The notes under the pieces: model-generated
Told to the model about the DNA's origin: nothing
The model's database searches: none
The model's input: only the letters and a program-made list of their open reading frames with translations
Position numbers and translations under genes: made by a program
Shown: in pieces, positions 33,860 through 44,200 of the stretch
Layout of the letters: each line of letters starts with the position of its first letter
Position numbering within the stretch: position 1 is the stretch's first letter
DNA from: CBDFNN01 sp965250215
Lineage (GTDB): Bacteria; Bacteroidota; Rhodothermia; Rhodothermales; DATKEJ01
Length of the DNA stretch: 64,000 bases
Assembly: GCA_965250215.1 (NCBI GenBank)
Contig: CBDFNN010000002.1
Location: 18,750 to 82,749, forward strand
Direction: 5' to 3'

Positions 33860-35659
33860 TTACTCGACTTTCTGCCTCATTTTCTTTTGAGTATTGTTAA
33901 TAAGACTTTGCAGGTTGAGCTGGCCTAATTTATGAGTTAGCTGGTCACCACCTTCCGTCATATCTGTCAGTCTCTTCAGCGCCTTTTTGGCTTCAAAGAG
34001 TCGACCCCGCCTTTTCTCAATTAGACCAAGATGAAGAAGCATCTTGCATTTTGTATGATTTTCCCGCTCGGACTCAAATAGGAGCAGAGCCATGCGGATC
34101 GATTCACATGCCTTTTCAAACTCTCCACTCAGAGAATAGCTCAAACCCAATTCGTAGTAGGCCCTAGCCAATTCTGTTGGAGCGTAGTCTGTTGTCTCCT
34201 CCATTCGCTTGATAGCAGCTGTTATCATTTTCATGGCTTTTATCACCTGGCCCTCTTCTCGTAACACAACACCATATTCGAGCTCTACAATGGGGCTTTC
34301 GATACCCTCATCAAAAAAGGGAAGGCGGACATGTGCTGTACTGGTAATAATGGCATTCTCTCCGTCTCTCGATTGCTTTGTGTCATTGAACCAGGATGTG
34401 AAGAGAATGATGATTATGGCCGTTCCCAGAGAGGATTTTAGAATGAGATGATTTCTTGTAACAAAACGGCTTAGTCTATAGAAAACCTGACCCCGCCTGG
34501 CGGCTACAGGCCTGCGGTTTTGAAAAGCCTCGATGTTGGCCACTAATTCCGCGACGTCTTTAAAGCGGTCGCTGGGATCTTTTCTCAGTGCTTTTTCGAC
34601 GATTGAGTCGAGATCACCAGAAAGAAGTCGGCGGATGTTATGCCGATCAGAATTCAACTCCTGGCAACTTTGATCGATGATCTCATCGCTATCCATGTCG
34701 GAGCTATGAAATCGCTTGCTTGGTTTTGCGGGAACGTAATCGCATACTTTACTCTCAAGGTCTGCGAGATTATCCACGTCGCTTGGATAGGGAGACCGGC
34801 CGGTCAACAAATGATAAAGTAGTACTCCGAGCGAATATATGTCCGATGACAAGGTCAATCGCTCTCCTTTAACCTGCTCAGGACTCGCAAACTGCCGGGT
34901 CATGATTCGGTGTTCTGGCAGAGTGTCCGCTTCCACCTCCTGGATCAAATCTGAACCCTCCAATACCTTCGCGATGCCAAAATCGAGCAAGACGATCGTT
35001 CCGTCGCCCCGCACCATGATATTGGTGGTTTTAATATCGCGATGAATGATCTTGTGTTGATGGGCACATTCTACAGCCCGACAGATTTTTGTAAAAAGGT
35101 GAATTCGATTTGCTAGACATAGGCGATGGTCATGGACATAGTCGTCCAGTCGTCGCCCATCCACATACTCCATGACAAAGTAGGGGAGTCCACCGGACGT
35201 CATTCCGGCATCAAGGAGCCTTGCAATGTTCGGATGATCAAGTTGGGCAAGAATGCGTTTCTCAAGCTGAAATCGACGGACCGTCTCTTCGCGGTTCATC
35301 GTCAAACGGGCAAAGAGCAGCTTCACCGCTACTTCCTTTTCGTAAAGGCCATCGCAGCGAGAGGCCTTGTAGACCAGTCCCATACCACCTTGACCAATCT
35401 TCTCACCTAGTTGGTAGCTACCAACGATCTCGCCACTCAAGTCGGGTGCGAAATGAGACCCAATACTCCGAGGCACCGCCTCGATCTTGCCGGAGTCGAG
35501 CAGGGCCATCTCGGTCTTTTCAGACAATAGTTCACCCACTTGGAGGCGCAGTTCTGGCCTGCCTTCGCAGCTCCTATCCAGAAAAGCCTCGCGTTCAAGA
35601 CTGGGAAGATCCAGCGCCTGATCAACGAGCCTCTTTATATGTGCCCAATCTGGTTTCAA
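33860..35659 (-). CDS. transmembrane serine/threonine protein kinase with TPR-like tail
   Basis: A 599-aa Hanks-type kinase: glycine loop GQGGMGLVYKA (near residue 88), Lys in VAVKLL, catalytic HRDIKTTN, DFGIA, and SPEQ. One transmembrane helix (LKSSLGTAIIIILFTSWF) follows the kinase domain, and the outer part holds helical repeats (ELARAYYELGLSYSLSGEFE) resembling TPR. The start at 35659 is TTG. Such proteins abound in Rhodothermota and Planctomycetes chromosomes. The 35660-35947 gap shows nothing clear. Confidence 0.85.
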   Translation of the reverse strand: MKPDWAHIKRLVDQALDLPSLEREAFLDRSCEGRPELRLQVGELLSEKTEMALLDSGKIEAVPRSIGSHFAPDLSGEIVGSYQLGEKIGQGGMGLVYKASRCDGLYEKEVAVKLLFARLTMNREETVRRFQLEKRILAQLDHPNIARLLDAGMTSGGLPYFVMEYVDGRRLDDYVHDHRLCLANRIHLFTKICRAVECAHQHKIIHRDIKTTNIMVRGDGTIVLLDFGIAKVLEGSDLIQEVEADTLPEHRIMTRQFASPEQVKGERLTLSSDIYSLGVLLYHLLTGRSPYPSDVDNLADLESKVCDYVPAKPSKRFHSSDMDSDEIIDQSCQELNSDRHNIRRLLSGDLDSIVEKALRKDPSDRFKDVAELVANIEAFQNRRPVAARRGQVFYRLSRFVTRNHLILKSSLGTAIIIILFTSWFNDTKQSRDGENAIITSTAHVRLPFFDEGIESPIVELEYGVVLREEGQVIKAMKMITAAIKRMEETTDYAPTELARAYYELGLSYSLSGEFEKACESIRMALLLFESERENHTKCKMLLHLGLIEKRRGRLFEAKKALKRLTDMTEGGDQLTHKLGQLNLQSLINNTQKKMRQKVE

Positions 35660-35947
35660 TGATAGAGACGGATTTTGTAATCGTCTCTACATCCAGTGCT
35701 CCCCGTTTCTAGGTTTTCTCACAACCTGCCTCGGTGTATTACAGTGTAGGAGCTAAAGCCTTTTAAAGCTTCAGTTTGATGGTGGAATTAATGTCGGCAA
35801 AGCGAAAGAACTTTCAAAGGTCACTTCGGCCTACCTATTTATTAAAGCGTAGTTTATCCTATTTACTGACAGCCGGACTCGAATATAATTCCTTCATTTG
35901 GGTTTTCGCCTCTCACGATTTCACGCTTCGGCCTCGGATTTGAGGCC

Positions 35948-36166
35948 TTGGTGCATCAGATGGTCTCCGTTGGAGAGGAAACCTCGAGGTTGGATCAGGT
36001 CATGACGCATCTCGGGAAGCAATACGAATCGGAGATGGACAGTTTTATCGATGGCTTGACCTCTGTCATCGAGCCCGTGCTCATCATGGTAGTCGGCGTG
36101 ATCATAGGCGGGATCTTGATCGCTTTATATCTGCCTCTATTTGAGCTGATCCATGTGGTCGGCTAG
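35948..36166 (+). pseudogene. GspF/PilC C-terminal remnant
   Basis: A 72-aa frame (MVSVGEETSRLDQVMTHLGK then a hydrophobic end IEPVLIMVVGVIIGGILIAL) matches the last third of type II secretion or type IV pilus inner-membrane protein GspF/PilC. The rest of the gene is missing, and no other T2SS gene is nearby. It marks chromosomal DNA captured next to the plasmid part. Confidence 0.75.
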
Positions 36167-36245
36167 GTGTTTTTACTCCCAATGAGGGAATCAATATAAA
36201 ACTGCAAAAAAAGTCAGATCCGTGTCGCAATAATCTGAAGAAATA

Positions 36246-36298
36246 CGAATGTCTTAATGGAGGGGTGAACTACACCTTTTTCATAACTAAGACATTCG
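36246..36298 (+). promoter_or_regulatory. perfect inverted repeat in front of RHS gene
   Basis: CGAATGTCTTA (36246-36256) and TAAGACATTCG (36288-36298) pair perfectly over a 31-nt loop that contains an inner GGTG/CACC stem. It ends 8 nt before the RHS start codon, so it would control initiation or transcription. Confidence 0.5.
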
Positions 36299-36305
36299 GA
36301 AAACT

Positions 36306-39300
36306 ATGCTTTGGACATGGGATGTATCCAGATCTGTATTTCTCGCTCTACTCATTGTTATTGTTGAAGGGCTCTCGCTCGAGGTGAAAGGCCAAGACTT
36401 GTTCAACAAGCACGCTGTTCACCCGGACGTGTGGCGTCCTGCGGCGCGGTTGCAACCGGGTGTCGACTCTGGCGGCAATTTGAATTTGTCTATTCCGATT
36501 GTGACGGTTCCTGGAAGGGGAGGGCTTGACTATCCGATAAGTTTGAGCTACCGGTCTGGTATTAAAGCCGAACAGCAGTCCAGTTGGGTAGGATTGGGAT
36601 GGTCTTTTGACCCAGGCTCCATAACGCGAGACGTGCAGTCTGAATATGACGTTGTCAACGACGTTGCGGTTGTTCATGGTGCTGACTTTGCGCAAGACGC
36701 CTCTCAGCTGGAATCCCAACCGGATATGTACTATGTCTCCTTGCCAGGCTTTTCAGGCAGCATGTCGATGTACGACATCGAACCTAATAATCCACCGCCT
36801 CATAGTTCCGGGAGTGAGTTCTATTTTACCGATTGGTCCCCGTGGTTGATTGAGCCTTTTTCGAGCGGGTCGGTAGCGTTAGATGGTGCCTCCATCAGTC
36901 ACTTGCCAGACGAGACGGGTTTTGGATATAGCTATGGGGGGGCTCTGACTTCAATGGACGATTACCACCAGTGGGTGTTAACTGATCCCAGTGGAACCCG
37001 CTACGTTTTCGGTAAACCAACCTATGCGACCAACCGGGTCCAGTTAGCAGGAGGCGATGATGCGATAGACAGAACGGATTACTATATAAATACATGGAGA
37101 CTCTTGGCCATTTTAGGGGCCAACTATGTAGCCGACAAAAATGGCGGAGACCTCGTCCCGTGTTCGACGGGACCGGGACCGATTACCGAGCCTGGAAATT
37201 GCAGAGAATACGGTAACTGGGTGAAGTTTTATTATGAGGATACGCAAACCTTCTGGAAGAGCAACGACAGCTTTCATTCGTTTTCTCATACGACGATCAA
37301 ATATGTGGAGACGCCCACCCATCTTGCCGAATTTACTCAGAGCTCGATAGGAGCGACGAATTGTGGTTTGGTGCAGGGCTGCGGTCATATCAAAAAACTG
37401 GAAAGCGTTAGTCTTTTTGCAAAGAACAGTAACCCGACAGACAGAGTAAATCCAGGTCAGCGCATAAAGAAGGTAAGCCTCGCGTCGACCGAAAACGGAC
37501 ATGCCTCCTTAGGAGGTCTGGTATCAAATCGACTCCGCCTTGATGGGATCCACTTTTATGGAACGAATGACAACGATGTGTTGCCGGGCTATGCGTTTAC
37601 CTACTACGATAACACCAGTACCTGTAACCCTATTGTTCTTGACTTATTTGGTTATTGCTTTAACGGGGATCCTGTCAATGTTGCCTCTAAGGTGTGGAGC
37701 CTTGAAACTATTCTTTACCCCTCCGGCGAGCTCGACAAGATCCACTATGAAGATGATTTTGTTGATCTAAGTCAGCCCCATTCTCTTACGGTCCGTAATC
37801 ATAGTCAGGTCAACACGGTAGAATGCTTATCCGGTCCATTTTCCTTTCTTGACGCAGGACATGGAGATGACCTGCCAGGAGGCGCTACTGGAAATAATCA
37901 GGGTGGTGGCCGTGTTAAAAAAATCGATTCTGAAGGTATCTACAATGGAGGGGTTCGAAGAACGACAGAATATGAATACGGAAAAGGTCGATCAACCGGA
38001 ATACCAGCCTACTATTTTAAGGAATACGGATACGAAAATGATCCTGCATTTTTCGTTCCCAATGGTCGCGGACAGGCGCGCGTGGTGTACACCTTTGTCA
38101 AGTCAAAAAACATAGACGACGGTACCTATGTGGAGACCCACTACACGACAGATGATATGTCGAGTAGCTCAGAGATCCCGCGAACAATCCAGACTCATAT
38201 TTACCGGCATTCATCTGGATCGCTCCTCATTCGAGGCAACGACGATCTAAATTGGGGTCTGCCCTATAAGACGATATCTGATGGCAAGGTCGTCAAAACG
38301 ATTGCAAGGCAGTATGATCTGACTACAAACGACTTAGCGGAGGCCTACGAATACGGCGTGGACGAGTGCGATCAGCAGCTTTTCATCCGGTGGTACAACA
38401 AGGGAAAAGTAGGCCAAGTAACGCGGCATGATGAATATGAGGATTCCGGACAATCTCTTATTCCGACCAACACGACGGAATATAAAGTTAATAATACGTA
38501 CAACTCAAAAAATCTGGTAACCGAGACCCTTCATACAATTTCAAACGCCTATAATTACCGAGAAACATACGAGTATCAATACCAACACAATTACGGAAGT
38601 AATTCAGGCGAATCCCTTACGGATAGGAATATTCTAAATGCCTTGTACCGGACCGATGTAATCAGCGAGGAGGGAAAATACCTTTCTTCGAGTGTGGATG
38701 TATGGAGGAAGTGCGATTCCGCAGCAAGCTATTGTCAGGGCGCCCAGGAGCATCCCTTGGATCAACCCTGGGTTTCGGAGGCGAGCTATACCTATTACGC
38801 ATCAAGCAACCCTAGTCAAGCCCCTTACTTCAATCCGCAAAACGTGTCGAGCAGCTGGGTTCGAGCGAGAAAGGTGGCCCAGTACGACGGTCACGGAAAC
38901 CCAAAGAAGATCGAAGACGCCTACGGGTCGACCACCTATTTTAGCTATCCCGAACACCTTGACTTTGCCCAGCTGGGATCGGTCTGGAGCACAGATCGGG
39001 TATCGAACAGGCAGCTAAGAATGGATCTGAGCTATGATGGTTGGCGACGACTTATCCGCGTGGACGAACCAAATGGGGTCTATCATCAATTTGGCTATGA
39101 CACGCACAGTCGCCTGACCGAGTCCAAGCTAAAAGACACAAAGATGTCAGACTATCAATATCAGGCAGCACGAGAAGGGGGGAGCGGTGAAAACTGGATC
39201 TTGTCCAAATCCTACCAGAATGGAAGCTCCGGTCCCGGTCACACTTATCAGACTAAGCAATATTTGAATGGGTCAGGCACGGTCGTGCAAACGAGTAGTT

Positions 39301-41234
39301 CGCGCGAAAACGGAAAGTGGACGATCCAGGCGCAAAAAGTTGACGGTCGAGATAAACCCATGGAGGTCTATAAACCCTTCACAAAAGATAACAGCAATCG
39401 CCTCAGCAGCCCGAATGTTGATGCGGAGAATGCTTATGGGGGAGTAGGGGTCGTCGCGTGGACAGCCTACAACTATTCCCAGTCGTTTCTTGACCAGGTG
39501 AATAGTCCGGCGACTTCATCAAGCAATGTTCAACATGTAAACCAAGATCTCTATGTCGGTCGCCCACCGGGATCAAATGTGGATCATGCGGTATCGGAAA
39601 CGACCGATGAGCATGGCAACGTAACCAAGTCCTTTACCAATGCGCGGGGGCAGACGGTGTATTCCGAGCGAAGCACACCTAGCGGTACCTTTAAAAGCGG
39701 CTACGTGTATGACAGGGCTGGCAACCTGGTAGAAGTACGACCGCCCAACTATTACCAGAATAGCAACAATTCGGCCTGGGTTACGAGTTACGCCTACGAT
39801 TCGTGGGGACAGGTCAAGGAGAAATCGACACCGGACCTGGACGACGTCTACCGGTACAAATTCGACAAGCAGGGCAACTTGCGCGTCATTTTAGATCCGA
39901 ACAATGAGGATGCAGGTTCTGGTACGCGTCTTTACTACAACAAGTACGACAGTTTTAACAGGCTGGTTGAGGAGGGGACGATCCCGGCTTCGGATTTTGG
40001 AAGCTTTGATATAAACGATCCGAACTGGCCGTCCTATGGAGTCGCCGATGTAAGCTATGTTTACGACAAGTACATAGGGACAATTCCTCCTGGAATTGTG
40101 GCCGAACATGCCAAAGGCAAGTTGATCAGGGTGCACAAGGCCGGAGCCCACACGACCAACTACTATTACGATGAACTGGGACGGCTTGCCCTTCAATATA
40201 ACGACATCGCCGAGCTAGAGGAGACCAAGAAAATAGCCTATGACTATTACGTGGACGGGACGCTAGACCGGTTGACCTTTCAACCGGACGATTCAGAGGA
40301 AAGAGTCAGCTACGACTACAGCTATGACGCCGCGGGGCGCTTAGCACAAGTGAGCTCAGAAGTGAACGGATCGGACCCGCAGATCGAAGCCTACTACGGG
40401 TATGAAAAGAGGGGATTGCTAGATGTTGCATGGCTCGGTGACTACTCCTTTGATGAGCCCGTTCAGCATGTCGATTTTACCTATCACATCAGAGACTGGC
40501 TAACGGAGATTAACAACATCAACAACCCGGGCCAAGATCATTTTGCCATGAAGTTGGGCTACGATACGAGTGCTGGTACAGGAAACGCGGCCCAATTTAA
40601 CGGAAACATAGCATGGATGGAATGGAAAAGTCCATCCAATAAGGACACTACGAATCCGAGCTTCTACGATGGAGCCTACCGGTTCAGTTACGATGGTTTG
40701 AACCGGCTCACCGCGGCAGATAACCCAACCGGGAGTGGGTATGACCTCAGCAATATTACCTATGACCACAATGGTAATATTACAGGTCTCACCCGAAATA
40801 ATGCGACGGGATCTGGAGGATCTAGTCCCTACGGCGTATTCAACAACACCTATGTATCAGGGACCAATAGATTGTCGACCCACAACAACGGAACACAACC
40901 CTATTCCTACGACAAGAACGGCAATGTGCTGACGGACTGGAAAGATCGAGATTATACCTACACGCGGTACAACCAGCCTTCTCAGATCACCAAACCGCTG
41001 GACACCAATGGTGGTTTACTAACGGCGGACTACGTTTACAGCGCCGATAATTTGCGCACGCACAGTAGAGAAACCTCTGTCATGGGCGGCACGACGAGCA
41101 TAAAAAATAACCACTACATACGTGGCATCGATGGGGCCGTCATCGCACTCTACGAAGACGGCGAACTCAAACATTGGAATATCCTTGCCGGTGGCAGTGT
41201 CATTGGCCGCATCGAACCCGCTGCTTCCAACTAG
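36306..41234 (+). CDS. giant YD-repeat/SpvB-like RHS shell protein lacking a core
   Basis: A 1642-aa protein with an N-terminal export signal (SVFLALLIVIVEGLSLEVKG), a SpvB/TcdB-like start domain (LNLSIPIVTVPGRGGLDYPI), and many YD repeats in the second half (YDSWGQVKEKSTPDLDDVYR, YDYSYDAAGRLAQVSS, YDELGRLALQYND). It stops at YEDGELKHWNILAGG...GRIEPAASN, exactly where related RHS proteins go on into the core DHLGSVR. That core is at the C-terminus of the next gene. The shell usually encloses a toxin. Confidence 0.8.
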   Translation: MLWTWDVSRSVFLALLIVIVEGLSLEVKGQDLFNKHAVHPDVWRPAARLQPGVDSGGNLNLSIPIVTVPGRGGLDYPISLSYRSGIKAEQQSSWVGLGWSFDPGSITRDVQSEYDVVNDVAVVHGADFAQDASQLESQPDMYYVSLPGFSGSMSMYDIEPNNPPPHSSGSEFYFTDWSPWLIEPFSSGSVALDGASISHLPDETGFGYSYGGALTSMDDYHQWVLTDPSGTRYVFGKPTYATNRVQLAGGDDAIDRTDYYINTWRLLAILGANYVADKNGGDLVPCSTGPGPITEPGNCREYGNWVKFYYEDTQTFWKSNDSFHSFSHTTIKYVETPTHLAEFTQSSIGATNCGLVQGCGHIKKLESVSLFAKNSNPTDRVNPGQRIKKVSLASTENGHASLGGLVSNRLRLDGIHFYGTNDNDVLPGYAFTYYDNTSTCNPIVLDLFGYCFNGDPVNVASKVWSLETILYPSGELDKIHYEDDFVDLSQPHSLTVRNHSQVNTVECLSGPFSFLDAGHGDDLPGGATGNNQGGGRVKKIDSEGIYNGGVRRTTEYEYGKGRSTGIPAYYFKEYGYENDPAFFVPNGRGQARVVYTFVKSKNIDDGTYVETHYTTDDMSSSSEIPRTIQTHIYRHSSGSLLIRGNDDLNWGLPYKTISDGKVVKTIARQYDLTTNDLAEAYEYGVDECDQQLFIRWYNKGKVGQVTRHDEYEDSGQSLIPTNTTEYKVNNTYNSKNLVTETLHTISNAYNYRETYEYQYQHNYGSNSGESLTDRNILNALYRTDVISEEGKYLSSSVDVWRKCDSAASYCQGAQEHPLDQPWVSEASYTYYASSNPSQAPYFNPQNVSSSWVRARKVAQYDGHGNPKKIEDAYGSTTYFSYPEHLDFAQLGSVWSTDRVSNRQLRMDLSYDGWRRLIRVDEPNGVYHQFGYDTHSRLTESKLKDTKMSDYQYQAAREGGSGENWILSKSYQNGSSGPGHTYQTKQYLNGSGTVVQTSSSRENGKWTIQAQKVDGRDKPMEVYKPFTKDNSNRLSSPNVDAENAYGGVGVVAWTAYNYSQSFLDQVNSPATSSSNVQHVNQDLYVGRPPGSNVDHAVSETTDEHGNVTKSFTNARGQTVYSERSTPSGTFKSGYVYDRAGNLVEVRPPNYYQNSNNSAWVTSYAYDSWGQVKEKSTPDLDDVYRYKFDKQGNLRVILDPNNEDAGSGTRLYYNKYDSFNRLVEEGTIPASDFGSFDINDPNWPSYGVADVSYVYDKYIGTIPPGIVAEHAKGKLIRVHKAGAHTTNYYYDELGRLALQYNDIAELEETKKIAYDYYVDGTLDRLTFQPDDSEERVSYDYSYDAAGRLAQVSSEVNGSDPQIEAYYGYEKRGLLDVAWLGDYSFDEPVQHVDFTYHIRDWLTEINNINNPGQDHFAMKLGYDTSAGTGNAAQFNGNIAWMEWKSPSNKDTTNPSFYDGAYRFSYDGLNRLTAADNPTGSGYDLSNITYDHNGNITGLTRNNATGSGGSSPYGVFNNTYVSGTNRLSTHNNGTQPYSYDKNGNVLTDWKDRDYTYTRYNQPSQITKPLDTNGGLLTADYVYSADNLRTHSRETSVMGGTTSIKNNHYIRGIDGAVIALYEDGELKHWNILAGGSVIGRIEPAASN

Positions 41235-41262
41235 TCCATCACCATTCAACCTTGCGATTGTC

Positions 41263-44200
41263 ATGAAAACGATGTCATTCTTTCGTCTTTTCTTTATTGT
41301 TCTTGCCTTAGGTGGTGGATTCTCTACCAGTGTATTCGCCCAGGAAATCCTTTTCTCACTTGATATAACAGAAGAACCGGTTGGGGTAGGGGATGAGGTC
41401 CTCGTCCGTATTTTTGATTCCGAGCAAATGGGCGGATTTACGTATCTGTACCCGGACACCGTTGCTGATTTTTCAAGCCAGGTTCTCTTTGCTCAATCTA
41501 TGATTGGAGAAAACATTGTTTTTTCTTTTGGAATCTACCGGCCTGGGGAGGGAAAGGTGTATTGGGAAGAATCCAATCAGCGCTCGACCGTCGTGCCTGA
41601 TTCCGGGATGGTCACGACCTTACCCGGCTACGTATTAGGTGAATTGGATCCGGGCCATACGGTCTCCTCCAGTGCCGCGGCGTCCCGTCCTAGCGCACAA
41701 GAAAGTAAAACACAAACGGAAGTAAATCCAAAAGGAGGGGAAACAAGCTCTTCCTCTTTAGGGGGGCCTTTCGCTACCGGAGTCTATTTGCCGATGCCGG
41801 ATCTGCTGGCGCCCAGCAACCCCGCCTTTGAGGTCCCCATCGATCCGGTTCTCGATTGGCAGTTCGCTGGCACTACAGGAAACTATCAATATGATTATCA
41901 AATAGGGAACGATTTGCCGGGCAATGTGGCCAAGTCGGCGCCTGTTGTTGTCGTGACAAATACCGAGGCCGATTTAAAGAACAGCCCTCTCTTGGAAGAA
42001 GAAAAATACTACTGGCGTGTGCGGGCCTGCGATGTGGGGACCCAACTGCTTTGTTCGCCCTGGACAGAGATGTGGCAGTTTACGACCGACTATGATCTGC
42101 AAGAAGACGGTAATATTGATTTGTTGTCGCCGCAGGACGGCGAAGAGCTAGGGACAACGACACCAATCTTTACCTGGGACCTATCTGGTAACTATCAGAA
42201 CCAGGGAGATATATTTTTTTACGTGTGCGATGCAAGTACGGCGAGCACGGCTTGTTTAGCCACGGAAGCCTTGTTTACGGTCGATCCAGAGACGGTGGGA
42301 TCCAACGATCGCGAGTCCATGGCCTTACCTGTTACCGGTCTGGACAGTTTAAGTGACCATAGCAGTTATTACTGGCGGATCGAACGCAACAAGAACGGCG
42401 TCATTGATCCAGGTTCGGTGGGATACTTTTCTATCGAAACGGCCGGACCGGGTATTCCTGAGGTGCCGGGATTGGCCTATCCCTCGGCTAACGAGGCTTT
42501 GATCTCCTTAACGCCCATACTGAGTTGGGGAAGTGTAGAGAACGCGGCCTACTACGAATATCAACACGGGCTCTATACGGAGACCTTGACAGAAACCAGT
42601 CCCGCTCCCATCAACGTCGGAAGCAATGTCAATACCTCTGATCCAGGTAATGCGCCGACATCGCTGGACTACAGCACCTCCTACAGGTGGCGGGTTCGAG
42701 CGTGTAATCTGGGTGTGTGCAGCGCGTGGAGTACGCCCCGTGTGTTCACGACTCTGTATCCTCCGGTAAGCATCACATATCCGGTGTATGGAGCAGGTGT
42801 CCAGGCTACAACGCTCGAGGTGGGCTGGACTTATGACAGCAACCTGGGTGGGCCTTATGAAGAGTTCGCTGTCGAGTGGAGCTCGGGCAAGCTGAGCTCT
42901 CCGGAAGGCCGGATTGAATACATTCCAGGATCCGAGTTGCAGACAGTACTCAGTCAACTGCCAGCGAGCAGTGATATCAACTGGCATGTGCAAGGAAGGG
43001 GAGGCGGCGTCTGGCAAGCCTTTAGCAATGACGATAGTTTTTTAACGGGTGCGGGCCACGGCCCTATTGGTCTCGTGACCCCGGACGGGTCGGTTGAAAT
43101 AGAACCGTCCTATCCCGCGCCTCCCACCTTTGATTGGGACGACGGAACCGGCGGCTATCAACAATATCAAGTCCGTGTAGGATTGGCCAATGGCGACCGC
43201 AATGAATGGCAGACCTTTTCCGTATTTAATGGGACGACGACCAGTTTTACCTGGACGCCCTTGGCCAATGAAACGGACTACGGCTGGCAGGTTCGTGGCA
43301 TGATTGGCGGTCTCTGGGAGGCATGGACAGATCCTCTTGACTTCACTACGGTGGATGATCCGGGTCCGCCAAGTATGATTACGCTTGACCATCCGCGGGA
43401 CGGCACGACGGTATACACCGAGTATCCACAATTTAGCTGGCTGCTCGACCAAGACTACGATGAAGTCGTGCTTTATTTATGTCAGGCCGGGACCTGTTCA
43501 GAGACAACAGCCGACTATACCTCGACCGGCTTATCGGGGACAAGCACCCAGCATACACTTCCGGTGCAAGCCGCCCCTCTTTTGGACACGACCTCGTACA
43601 CCTGGCTTGTTCGCGGACGACTGGATGTCACGTGGAGCAATTCCGCCGTATTCGGCTTTACAACGGACGTGCAAGGAGATGGTGGGCAAACCAATCCTCC
43701 ACCCGATCCGACCTTTATTACGCAACCCTTTGAATACGACAGCGGAAATCCTCACTACGTAGAAACCAATGTAGCGCTTGTTTGGCAACCGGCCGAGACG
43801 GCGACGACCTATCAGGTGCACGTCGATAGCGATCCCAATTGGACGGGGCCAATCTTGGTAATCAACCAAGATTGGATACAGCCTGATGATCTTCTCGCTA
43901 ATACCGATTATTACGCCCGGGTCAAAGCGTGTAACAACGGTGGGTGTAGCGCGTGGAGTGTTACCCGTCATTTTAAGACAAAAACCTACACCGATCCGGC
44001 CCCTGCCGCTCCATTGCTCATTGCTCCGCAGGATCTCCTAACCGGAACCAGCACCCATGTTTTGTTGCAGTGGACCCCAGGAGTAGGTACCGTTCCCGGT
44101 TCCTACGTCTATCAGGTCGTAGCCGGAAGCTCGTTTCAGGGCGCTAGCTCCCTGTTCGTACAGACCACGAGCGGGGCCAGCGCGGCTCTCTTGTATAGCC

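Noticed and set aside
41122..41262. Upstream extension of the second RHS protein overlapping the first
   Set aside because: A clear signal peptide begins at ATG 41263, and the 47 extra residues overlap the shell protein gene.
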